Assembly (NCBI GenBank): GCA_032622095.1
Contig: CP136063.1
Span: forward strand, 205,083,934 to 205,147,933
Source: Siphonodentalium dalli
Lineage: Eukaryota > Mollusca > Scaphopoda > Gadilida > Siphonodentaliidae
Direction of reading: 5' to 3'
Length of the DNA: 64,000 nt
In this document: piece after piece, positions 9,776 to 19,878 of the stretch
Layout: the number at the start of each line of letters is the position of its first letter
Numbering within the stretch: the first letter of the stretch is position 1
Program-made: the position numbers and the translations under genes
The notes under the pieces: model-generated
The model's input: the letters and a program-made list of their open reading frames with translations, nothing else
The model's database searches: none
Told to the model about the DNA's origin: nothing

Positions 9776-10210
9776 TGTGACCCGCCATATCAAATCCAGT
9801 CGTAAGTCGGGATTTTTTTACCCTGTGCCAATGCATTCTCTTATATATGCGAGTCGACCATAGGTCGCCTCGCATATATAAGAGAATGCATTGGCCTAAC
9901 AATTTATTATCATTTTTTTTAAATAAATGTTTCTTACAATTTTTAGGACATAAATTAAAAAACACCCATTACCCTGCAGGGAGCCCCACACATATATAGA
10001 AGCATATAAAAGAGTGTCGTCTGCTCATGTTTGTATGGGGCTCTGTATGGGTGAAATTATAAAATTGTTAAAGAATACAAGAAAAAATTATTAAAATTGT
10101 TAAATATTGTTAGGCCAATGCATTCTCTTATATATGCGAGGCGACCTATGGTCGACTCGCATATATAAGATAATGCATTGGCACAGGGTAAAAAAATCCC
10201 GCGGGTCACA
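9776..10210. mobile_element. T-family MITE with two HP hairpins, copy 1
   Basis: The left end is TGTGACCCGCCATATCAAAT continuing through CAGTCGTAAGTCGGGA. The right end is shortened to ATCCCGCGGGTCACA, missing about 22 bp of the TIR. Hairpin cassettes lie at 9827-9895 and 10114-10182 in opposite orientation, each with its CCCTGTGCC side outward. A GGAGCCCCACACATATATAG...TGGGGCTC foldback lies between them. Non-coding. Other copies: 28256, 42984, 52099. Confidence 0.88.
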
Positions 10211-10376
10211 TATATCATATCCACATCACTTCGTTCCGGGGATTATAGTTACTGCTTTGAGGAAGATTATTCCCTCTTCCAATTTGACCAACCCCAGCGA
10301 AATGTTCTATGCCACTTTAACATATAGATCTCACTCCTTCGTGATATGTGTTTATTGTTAGTAAATGATCTGAAAC

Positions 10377-10490
10377 CACAGGTCCCCTGGTGCGACAACC
10401 CCACCACGAGTGTCCACCTTAATACCTTAATACGTATTAAGGTATTAAGGTGGACAGTCGTGGTGGGGTTGTCGCACCAGGTGAAATGTG
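10377..10490. mobile_element. Orphan foldback MITE, hAT-like, 96-bp palindrome
   Basis: Flanking 8-bp direct repeats TCTGAAAC lie at 10369-10376 and 10491-10498. The ends are CACAGGTCC and GAAATGTG. The core 10386-10481 is a palindrome with a single 1-nt indel. Its arms start CCTGGTGCGACAACCCCACC and it is centred on TTAATACGTATTAA. It is the only copy in this window. TSD length and CA...TG ends suggest hAT mobilisation. Confidence 0.8.
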
Positions 10491-10799
10491 TCTGAAACCG
10501 CTGACGTGATGTAGTTGCCGTCTGCTCTTAAATTTAGGACAGTGGAGTTCAAGCGAGATAACTCTATTAACCTGACGATGTTCGTGTATAATACCCATTG
10601 CGGTTTAATGGCACAGTAAAGGTTCAGCGGCAGAAATGAACGACACAAGTTTGGATCATTCTCAACGAGAAATAACCTCTTCCACAAATAGAAACCATAC
10701 CTGCCGGTCTATTTCAATCACGTGATTGACCATGTGCATACTATACCAGTAAATACGCCTGTTGGATCGGAGAATCGTCTGTTAATCTTTAACTAATTA

Positions 10800-10850
10800 T
10801 TGCTATTTATTACTATTTATTACTATTTATCACTATTTATCACTATTTAA
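10800..10850. repeat. 11-bp AT-rich microsatellite
   Basis: About four to five copies of an 11-mer, TATTTATTACT and the variant TATTTATCACT. Confidence 0.85.
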
Positions 10851-11411
10851 TGCATGGCCATGTCTTGTACTGGTATACAGTGAATACATTCTGCTCCATT
10901 CACATCTATGCGTCAACGAGTCAAAGTCATCGCCTTATTACCAGGGCCGTATATATATTGTAGCATTGCGTGAATATGGTTTCTATTTATGGAATAGGTT
11001 ATAGCCGAGTCGTTGAGAATGCAGTTTGAATAAGCACGATCCAGACAGGACTGAAAAACGAAGAGCACCGATTGGTTTCCAACAGTTACCATGGCACAAA
11101 TACTCAAGATATTAGTAACGGTATGTCTATATGTTTAAGTACATGTACTATACTTAAGATGAGGAACTGATGCCAACTAGTGGTTAATTATCAGATAACA
11201 TTTCCTTTGTGCACGACAACTTTTGATATATGATATGCTAGATGTTGCGCAAACGAAGATCCTACCCATAAATATCATATGTCACATAGTTTATGACACG
11301 GCTTACGAAACACGATTCTATCTCATCTTCGTATCAGAGAAATTCCACGGTGTCGACCGACGAACACATCGGAGAGAAAATCATAACACATCGGACAGGC
11401 TGGGGAAATCC

Positions 11412-12348
11412 TAGATCATGCCACGAATCTCTACTCAGGCTAGCGCCCGTAGAGATCATATTCCACCATTACAAAACCTTGGAACTTTTTGAAGTTTTGA
11501 CAGGGAAACTTAAAGGTCCACTTAATTTTCGAGTCACCGATTTTTGTTTTACAGTGATTTGATATACGGTTTTAATAACAATCTATGCCATTAAATATGA
11601 TTAAAATACAATAATTCATCACCATTTGAAACAACACTGTCTCAGAAGATGCCCATAGAGAAATAGAAAACAGTCAAAATCATAGAAAGGTTCCCGCCCT
11701 TTTGGCTCCCAGAATGCCAAAAAATTCAAACTAAAGATGTATTTTCAATTAAAGGGGAATAACTCTATCTTTAAGATATACTCCACTGAAAATAATCCAC
11801 TTTTTTTTACTGCAATATGGATGACAAAAACACGTCGGTAGCTCAACAAAAACAACATGTTCACAGTTTATTACACCAGATAAGTTGATAATACAATGTT
11901 TTGGAACTTCCTCTTTAAATGGTATAATATGGCAAATATTTATATATGTGATCTGGGGGTTTGAAAATTAAGTGGGCCTTTAAAAGTCGAAAAGATAAGA
12001 CGGGAATATATTTCTTAATTAATATCTATTCCTTAATAATGTACTTCATTGTAGGTGAATGTCCCAACTTTTCTGTGACTTTTGCATGTGAGCCGATATC
12101 GCAATACACATTCCACTAATTACCCCGGAGAAATTCCATAATTGTAAGAAACGCAAAGCAAAATCGCTCTCAATATCACTTTAATCGTGAGTACATTATT
12201 AAGGAACAGATACTAACAAAGAAATATATTCCTTGTGTTATTGTTTCGATTTTATAAGGTTCCAACTTCAAAAAGTTGCCAGGTTTTGTACTGGTGGAAT
12301 ATGATCTCTACGGGCGGTATCCATAGTAGAGATTCATGGCATGATCTA
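11412..12348. mobile_element. Family G inverted-repeat element, longest copy, with nested P6 MITE
   Basis: The arms are about 100 bp. TAGATCATGCCACGAATCTC at the left is mirrored by GAGATTCATGGCATGATCTA at 12329-12348. Next to them lie GTAGAGATCATATTCCACC and its inverse. The interior is interrupted by the P6 element 11510-11983. The termini lie in TA...TA, so a TA or short target duplication is possible. No transposase frame. Confidence 0.8.
11510..11983. mobile_element. P6-family TTAA MITE nested in family G
   Basis: TTAA at 11510-11513 and 11980-11983. The TIRs are AAAGGTCCACTTAATTTTC and GAAAATTAAGTGGGCCTTT. The flanking family G sequence continues on both sides, giving a clear insertion order (G first, then P6). 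A/T-rich interior without frames. Single copy here. Confidence 0.88.
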
Positions 12349-12718
12349 AGGCAGTCCTGGCATTATTTGTATATTCAGAAGCTTCCACTAAGCTTCTTTC
12401 TTCAAAACCATGTAGTTATATAACACATTTTTGTCACCACTGCTGTAAATAGCAGTGTCGGACGTACTCAGAGAAATCAATAACTTGATTTGTTCACTTT
12501 GAACTGTCATTTGTCTGAAATTTTAGTGTCTCATCAGAAGAAGTCATCATCTTAAAACTGAAAATAGATCTTTCATGCATATTTAATATGGAAATGAACA
12601 ACAATGGCTTCGATAGCGCAATGCATACATGAAGCTAATTCATTGGTGCATGTCAGACGTACATATTTTGGATTTGGACGTACATCTTTGAATTTTGTTG
12701 GCTTTATTCAGATGATCT

Positions 12719-13172
12719 TTAAAGATGTATAATCCGATTAAGCGCCCCTCAATGACTATTTATTTGGATTCAGGGGGGGGGGGGGGGTAAACAATATTTT
12801 ATTCGAGGCGAGGAACCACATATCAAAGCTCAGTGTTATTAGATATCGATTTCTGAAATCTATTATTTTTAACCATCGATAATTATTAGTGGGCCAGTAA
12901 ACAGTCGTCGAGCCGACGGTCTCGGACCAAATTGCGGATGAAGATGGATAACTCTGAATCAAAAGAGGCTTTCTGTTGATAATAAGGCCTAATTTCGTCG
13001 AACAACATGTTGATAAATAACACGTTTTGGGCAATTTTATACTATAGTTGACAGTGGTTAGCATTATTTTTGGGCAACTAATCGATTATGATAACCGAAG
13101 AGGCTTTTCTAAAAATGTTGTTGTTGGAATCTGATATTATGGCGACCATCGAATCGGATTGAGTACCTTTAA
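12719..13172. mobile_element. P7-family TTAA element, copy 1
   Basis: TTAA at 12719-12722 and 13169-13172. The ends are AAAGATGTATAATCCGATTA and (inverse of right) AAAGGTACTCAATCCGATTC. A 13- to 15-base G run lies at 12774-12787. The interior is shared with the inverted copy 25924-26401 and the partial copy 52770-53040 (for example AACACGTTTTGGG and GTTGACAGTGGTTAGCATTA). Non-coding. The minus frame 12756-13064 is not conserved among copies. Confidence 0.8.
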
Positions 13173-13324
13173 AGTATGTAACTTTTTTTTTTATTTTGAC
13201 AATAATTGAGCAATACTTCAAAAAACAGAATCGTCGAAATTATCAGTGCAGTGTGAAGAACATTCTCTGACTTTACTCTTATTGGTCCTGATATTATTTC
13301 AAAAGCTCAGACTTCCCACTATTC

Positions 13325-13660
13325 TATGTTATATCAGGGGGGGGGGGGTCGGAAATTTTTGTCATACATGTTAACATTGACATGTAAATAGGAACGAATC
13401 ATTTTGGGTCATTCGGCCAAAAAAACATGGCCGCCGGCGGCCATCTTGGATTTAAAAATTTGCAACAAAATACAACATGATAACTGCCTGCAGTCAGTTT
13501 AGCAGTTAGAATTACATTATTTCTCTTATTCTAAGGTCTTTTAAGCCAAACTCATTGCAAAAAAAACAGTCAAAAAGACTTGCAGAAAAAAATGTTTGTT
13601 GGTCTCATCGACCACCCACCCACCCCGGCATACGTGCCCGGAAAACCCCCCCTGGTTATA
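13325..13660 (+). repeat. Family J dispersed repeat, copy 1
   Basis: Starts at a G run, then GTCATTCGGCCAAAAAAACA, GCGGCCATCTTGGATTT and CTGCCTGCAGTCAGTTTA, and ends near a C-rich stretch. The same order is found at 33825-34330 with few differences. The GGCCATCTTGGATTT phrase also links it to family K (25340, 35815, 36590). Unclassified, non-coding. Confidence 0.7.
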
Positions 13661-13876
13661 TGACTAATTTTATAGCATAAAGCCTGTTTCTCTCCAGGGT
13701 TACAGTGTCAATATAACGAAGGGCGCATCGAGCTGTCTGCAAATCAGTTTCTTCTGACGCTTGGCGTATGTTTGGAGGGACCCATAATTGTCAGGCCCTT
13801 ACAATAATACAGACCACAACTTGAAAGAAATCCAAATGATCTTTTCGTCTGATTGTCGTCTTCTCATATATTATTA

Positions 13877-13960
13877 ACCCTCTTCCACATGAATACTATA
13901 CAAGTCCAATGTATACTGTTGTAACATTAGAATCCATTCAGTATAGCAGAACCAAGCCTT
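13877..13960 (-). repeat. P4-family fragment
   Basis: GTCGTCTTCTCATATATTAT, ATGAATACTATACAAGTCCA and the following bases match the P4 interior (reverse complement of CATTGGAATGGTATATTATT and CGACAAACA) in the copies at 9013 and 24151. Its right side is abutted by the hAT-like element. Confidence 0.55.
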
Positions 13961-14103
13961 GCAATAACGTGTCTGTCATTTGCAGAATGAGGTCCCCAGA
14001 GGGTGAATTTAGTGATGATACCCCCCATAGCGGGCTAGCATCGCCAAATTAACCCTCTGGGGACCTCATTCTGCAAATGACAGACACACTATTTCAAGGC
14101 TTG
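13953..14103. mobile_element. hAT-like palindromic MITE, monomer
   Basis: A 151-bp palindrome CAAGCCTTGCAATAACGTGT...ATTTCAAGGCTTG between 8-bp direct repeats AGCAGAAC (13945-13952 and 14104-14111). It shares the inner block CAGAATGAGGTCCCCAGAGG with 7435-7688 and with truncated copies near 33467 and 41421. Confidence 0.88.
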
Positions 14104-14571
14104 AGCAGAACTGGTTAAATCATACAGGCCATCTGTAATGACCTCGTGTCGAAACCGTCGGAACCAAAATGTCTCGGCTTCTATCGGTTTCCAGTTTTTA
14201 ATGACCACTTGACAATTAACCATTTCAGAATGCCACAGTATTCCCGATTGGACTGGAATGGGCCCGAATAAGTCTACACTGGGCGGACTTTACTGTTCCG
14301 GGATGATCACTTCCGACTTGAGACTTATATTTCGGTCGACCATCGCACACCAAAACGGAAGATTCTCCGAGGAGTAATCACGGTTGCTTTTAGAGTATAG
14401 ACATCACTCCTCGAGTCGGAGCGACGAAATTGTGGTCAAATCATGATGTAGCATTCGAAGAAAATCAATTGCTAATGACTGCCATTAGGAACAATCAACA
14501 TAGCTGACTGATTATCCCGACTGACCACATATAGTAGTAAATGTAGTTGCGGTCGCTATATATTTGCTTAC

Positions 14572-14721
14572 CAGATCCCCGTGAACCGTGGGCACCTTGA
14601 ACGGCACGATCGTTATTATACTGTGACTGGTTAGATGGAACTAAATGTTTTCCATCGGTCTCGGTAGACTCATAGCAAAAACTACTACCAAATGTTTCCA
14701 AGTCACACGAAATTAGCAGCA
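14572..14721 (-). CDS. Candidate internal exon, unknown protein
   Basis: On the minus strand a frame runs from an AG (ATTAG, weak pyrimidine tract) at 14722 to a strong donor, CTG|GTAAGC, at 14572/14571. The encoded segment is polar and serine/asparagine-rich, including ETDGKHLVPSNQSQYNNDRA. Length is 150 bp, phase 1 at both ends, a symmetry common in extracellular-domain exons. The frame is closed upstream by a stop just before the acceptor. No domain recognised and no neighbouring exon identified. The donor is good and the acceptor poor, so it may be chance. Confidence 0.3.
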
Positions 14722-16793
14722 CTAATGAACATTACGAACAAGACTGACCTAGTGCATTTGGCTAAATTTGCCAAAGAAATCTTAAATACTGCATCAGTTT
14801 GTAAACTTATATGTACGTATACATGTACACCCAAAATCTCACTCACTCGTCCGACAAAACCATCGATACGAAACCATTTGGATCTTATCTATCTGTACGA
14901 TATATTAATACTACTTCCAATCCATATTCGCCATTTTTGTTTGGGCAACTAAGTATATATAATATTTACATGTATAGATGTTGTTTATTTTGTAATTCAT
15001 TATGTATGTGGTATCGTCCAGTTCCATAAGTAATGGACGGAGTAATAAACTATTCTAAAGTTAACGTTTGGCCACTTCCACTAAATGTGCTATATAAGAA
15101 TTGCACGAAATGATATAGCCGTGAAGACCAACCCTAGCCACGTATAGGAGTATTATTTCAACTTTTCAACACACGTTTTCGACACTACCCCACTGTTTGC
15201 ACAAAATTGGAACGACTGACGAAAGTCAATACCCATGCATTAATATCCCGCCATTGTTTGGACACGAACGCATTTCTGACTAGGGAAAACCCACAGTTTA
15301 CATGCCATAGATATTATTTTCTTGAATTTGTAAATTTAATTGAAATATTATACGCCAATCGCGTGCCGGATTAAAAAAAAAACTCAAATTCGAGATAGGG
15401 TGCAACAACGAAAGGGACGTAATTCTACTTATTTAGTTCCTTGTAACCGACTATGGGATCTTGTATCGACGACAGGACCGGCCGAATGAAGTTTATAGTA
15501 TACAATATGCCTTTGCAATACACTGCAATGGACATGAGTGCAGTTGCACAATGATGATGCGGATGCATACATAAACTACATGAACATTACAAATGATGAG
15601 AATATACATCGCATACAATTATTTATTTACAAAGCCCGTCTGTGTTACACTAAATCTTGTTCGGTGATTGGTCAACTGCCATGTGGGTCACCCGTTTCAT
15701 ATTCACAAACACACAGACCGTAACACGAACACGAGTCACATATTGTTGACATAATCTGATCTAATCACTAAAAGCGGTCATCAGAATAATTGGGCGTGCT
15801 TTTAAAGTACAGCTGAATTGCATCTGAAGCCAGTTATTTATATTGATAACGTTATCGTTGCTATGTGCTCGGAAATCGTATATAGCGCTGACTTAATGTG
15901 CTGCGTGGGCTAGTCTCAAATTCTCGGCAGATTTTGTGAAAAAAAACAAGGACCACTCAGCTTTTTTGATAGGAATAAATCGTCAACAAGCTATATAAAT
16001 ATCAGAAATAAATGTAATGGGTATGTCTTACGGGGGGATACGCCGCTGTGGTCGATGTGGTGCACATTTAGTGAGAACCGCACAATGTGCCTCAACAACC
16101 ACAGCGCCGTATCCCACAACAACACACATCAACAACATTCATTTTAAAATACATATATGAAATTCGTGGTATGGGCAGTATCGTGGCATACATGTATGTC
16201 TCTTCTAATTTTAAAGTATATGTTCATACCCGTTATAGCAACCACCAAGGGTGCTTATACCTAAGGCAGGTGAATGACGTCATATATTTTTTCTATGTCA
16301 TCAGTGATTTTTTAGATCGCGGGTATGGATTTTGGAGAAATTATCACGTGACTTCCGGTTAGCAACAGTGTGGAGATTGCAAAAAACGCGGAATTGGGAA
16401 TGAAGCATCGATGAAAATGAAAGTAACTAATTCACAACTTACGAAGAATTCACATGTGATTTTGAGGTCTATTAATTTCAATTAGACCAATTTCTTTGGT
16501 TAGCTTAATGAAAACGAAAAATAAGACGTCATGATACGGTTTCTGATTTTGAATGTTTTGGATTTGTGGGCCAGAATCCAGACAAGATTGCACAATCCAT
16601 GACACGTCTTGTCAAGTTGGCATGTTATCTCCGTCGTGATAACTGCGTGATGTTACATAAATTATTCTTAGCGCTATGTCGCCGATAAAAGGCAAATTTG
16701 AGGCACAGCATGTGTGGTTGCTCCACTATACGTGTCACATACGATTCATATTACTACTTGAATTGGGCGCGGAAGCAAACGTTGGTCGCGAAG

Positions 16794-16811
16794 ATGTCTG
16801 AAAACTATCAG
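16794..16811 (+). CDS. Candidate first coding exon (MSENYQ) with consensus donor
   Basis: ATG with A at -3 opens ATGTCTGAAAACTATCAG, directly followed by GTGAGT (16812-16817), a textbook donor (CAG|GTGAGT) in phase 0. The upstream 60 bp is richer in CG (GGGCGCGG, GGTCGCGAAG) than the surroundings, as for a 5' UTR. No downstream exon could be linked. With only six codons this could be coincidence. Confidence 0.25.
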
Positions 16812-17067
16812 GTGAGTCGTATATATTTTTTATTTAATAAGCTACTTATTTCGACAAACGGATGAACGGGTCATTCGAAATAGATATTCCGACGTATACC
16901 TACACTGAGCTTAATTCCTCAGTGTATCGATACTACAGTCATTTGAAAATCTCCTGAACTGAGTTTTGTCACCCCATTGGCTAATTTTAGACCACCTGGA
17001 TCAGATGTTCTAACGGCTTCATGATGTACAATTTATTGGCCACCTTGGAGTCGGATAACCGGTGTGA

Positions 17068-17098
17068 TGTAATAATAATAATGATAATAATAATGACA
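17068..17098. repeat. (TAA/AAT)n microsatellite
   Basis: Imperfect trinucleotide run of AAT with one TGA interruption. Confidence 0.9.
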
Positions 17099-17264
17099 GT
17101 TTTATATTGGGATTAACCAATTACTTGCTCTAACACGCTTTTTAAACATTACGATATAGTCATATTGTACAAGCCAATCAATGAACAGGCTGCAGCCATT
17201 GCAGGCGCTGCTCTAGTTTGATCAGAACATGCTCTGATAGTCAACAGTACCACAAGCTAACTAG

Positions 17265-17502
17265 TACTCGTTTAACGCATGGGTGGTGCGAAGCCGACAC
17301 AGTATGAGCGACCTTGCTCAAGGGTCACAACTTGGCGCGTGATTTGAAACAGCGAACGATCCGACAATTGCACGTCGCTCAAAGCGGCCAAGCAACTGCT
17401 GTGTGAAGACTCACAATATACCAGTGAGTGACCCGCTGCGAACTCACGTGTGTACAGTGAATACAAGACCGACACGCCAACCACTGGACCACGGAGCTCC
17501 GA
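17265..17502 (-). mobile_element. tRNA-derived SINE
   Basis: On the minus strand the head is GGAGCTCCGTGGTCCAGTGG, with a box A match TGGTCCAGTGGTTGG (complement of 17477-17491). A box-B-like GAGTTCGCAGC lies at 17445-17435, 46 bp downstream, which is normal tRNA spacing. The body then carries GACCCTTGAGCAAGGTCGCT and ends CACCCATGCGTTAAAC. The CCTTGAGCAAGG phrase is typical of conserved SINE body domains (family knowledge, from memory). A 3' fragment recurs at 41030-41140. Mutated box B suggests an inactive copy. Overlapping frames on both strands are not genes. Confidence 0.75.
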
Positions 17503-19878
17503 CATGTAGTTATGTCAGCTATTTGATTATCAGACCGCCAGTACATTGGGTGGCGTGCATAGTATTGTATACGAAATACAGTGACCAGATGGGATCCTGC
17601 ATCGATGACGGTATTGACAACACACATTATGTGGATAGTTTTGTCAGCTAGTGTAGTAATATGAGCATGTACATTGAATGCCAAGCGACCATCCAGTGAC
17701 CCGGGCTAAAGACATGACTCGGGTAATCCAGAAGTAATTAAAGGACCACTGTGGAAGTGGGAAGTAGTCAAAAGCCCATTTGCAACATCCTGTCAACCCG
17801 TCACTGCACATGGTGTTGCGAATATTAGATTCCCCCACAACATCAACGGTAGACGCAAAAAAAGAAGAAGCAGAGGGGAACAAGTTGGAGAGTTGCAGTT
17901 ATGTAGTCACACTCAGCTAGTCAGTCTGACACTCTAAAATCGGAGTCAGTCACTCAACAGCTGTCACCAGTTGCAGCAATCGGCAGACCTCGTCAGATTC
18001 CGTACCCTTTCAGGCTCGGCTTTGATACAACGCCATGATTGGTTCGAACTATATGACGCTATTTTTAGCAGGGTCATTGGACCAAAGACAGGCGCACTTT
18101 TTAGATTTAGTTGCATTTAGTCAATTCGTGGGTAAGAAAACATTTACATTTAACGTCGAATTAAGCATTATATAAGTTTTGTTTGATAACATAAAATAAA
18201 ATATCTATATTAATTTACCGCATAATAACATACACCGTGAATCTGGCGGCTGGCCCATGTTTCCGGATATTTGGTGATCAAAGAACATGAGCCATACACA
18301 ATTATTGGATCGAAAAGCCGTCGTCAAATAACAATACAAGTAATCGCACTATTTTATGCGGAACGTCGGTTATAGTGTGATGACACATTTCTTCCAGATC
18401 TGAATATAATCATCCGCGAAAATGAGTTCTAATTATATCAGGGAGCTAGGCCTAAGAGGTCATGGGTCGAGGAGTCCAGAATGCATTGACAGTTGAAACA
18501 GCTCGTCTGGTGAGAAGGCAGCCATGAAGGCAGCTACAAGAAAATCATAGTCAGAAATGGTAACGCCCTCAAGATCATATTATTAGGCATATATATTAAT
18601 ATAAAATAATAAATATATATTAGTTTCATCAATACACCGCCTCAGAATTCCGTTAACACAACTAATCTTCCGAATAATTATAACAACTACGGCTTATCAC
18701 TGAAAGTTTCTCATTCACCACACCGGAAAGCCTCTAAACGCGTTCCAAAAATATACTAACCGGATTAAGTACACCCCGATACTTCGCAATACGACATTTA
18801 GTCTACATTCCAACTGAGACATACTGCATCAGCAATGTTAGCTGCATGTTATATTAAAATGCATTGTGTTCCCGCAATAAAATCGTCAAGAGTGGCCCAG
18901 CCATTGTTCACATATAAATATCGAAAGCAATTAACGCGGTCATAATAGTTACATACTGCAACAATGAGACATCCGCGAAGATACATCCGCGAATACATAC
19001 ATCCTGCAAAATGTCTAACCGGTACGCAATATAGCGAGTACGGTATTAATCAAAGTTATCCCATAGCTCATATGACATCGCCAGATCAGCCTCGCACTAT
19101 ACACCCTAGAGGGCGTGATTATTATTCTATACTCCGGAATTTATTAACAAAGCACCAAGAAGAGCGATGCAATTAGCGCGTATTTGTATCATAAAACATT
19201 TAGTTCTTAATGCTTTGTGTGTTGCATAGCTTTATGGGTTCTAGGGCTTCCATTCAGTTGAAATTTAGATATAAGCTTTCTTTTCTGAAAACAATTAAAG
19301 GCGTTCTAAGAGCATGCACGATGTGTATCGATTTGGCTTCCTGTCGTGATATTCGCACGCTCTCTTCATACGATATCGGGGAATCGACATAAAGTGGTTT
19401 TCGTATGTGATTCCTTACTATTACATCAAGTGCGGAAGCCAACCTTATATAGGCTAAGGAGATATGGAGTCCCAAAGGGCACGACTTGACGACAATGGGA
19501 GAAGCCATTACAGAGACGGTACTAATCTCGTCGTGTATCTAACGATCTTTGCGGGTAATTTCCTCGTCGTAATGAAGTGGTACTTCTCTGGTTGTGTAGA
19601 CCACTTTCGTATGAAGAGATATGACAAAACCTGAATAAGGCGAAATAGAATTCGTCCACAAGAGGACTAGATAAGATATATATATAGATAAAAACGCGCG
19701 TTCAAGTCCGACACGTAGACGTCGATTTTCATTATTGAAGGATGTACGCTTGGAAAATTGCGTGTGTCTCAAATAAAAGCTGAATTGCTCTCCCATACAC
19801 GTTTGTTTCAAGGGCGTGGCTATGGAGACCTCACTCGGTGGTGCACAACATTCGACATTCCAACAGCTTTCATATTTG
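17503..19878. other. Unassigned, no gene recognised
   Basis: Mixed sequence with several short frames on both strands (for example 17644-17883 minus, 19539-19811 minus), none with a recognisable motif or convincing splice pair. No repeat copy found elsewhere in the window. Confidence 0.5.

Larger units (their letters stand above)
14112..17264. other. Largely unique AT-rich sequence
   Basis: No repeat family recognised except short inverted matches around 16030-16120 (GGGATACGCCGCTGTGGT against ACCACAGCGCCGTATCCC). It contains the two exon-like signals at 14572-14721 (minus) and 16794-16811 (plus), and a (TAA)n-like run at 17068-17098. Nothing else recognised. Confidence 0.5.

Noticed and set aside
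17400-17502. tRNA gene
   Set aside because: Head looks tRNA-like but box B is degenerate, and the sequence continues into a SINE domain repeated at 41030.
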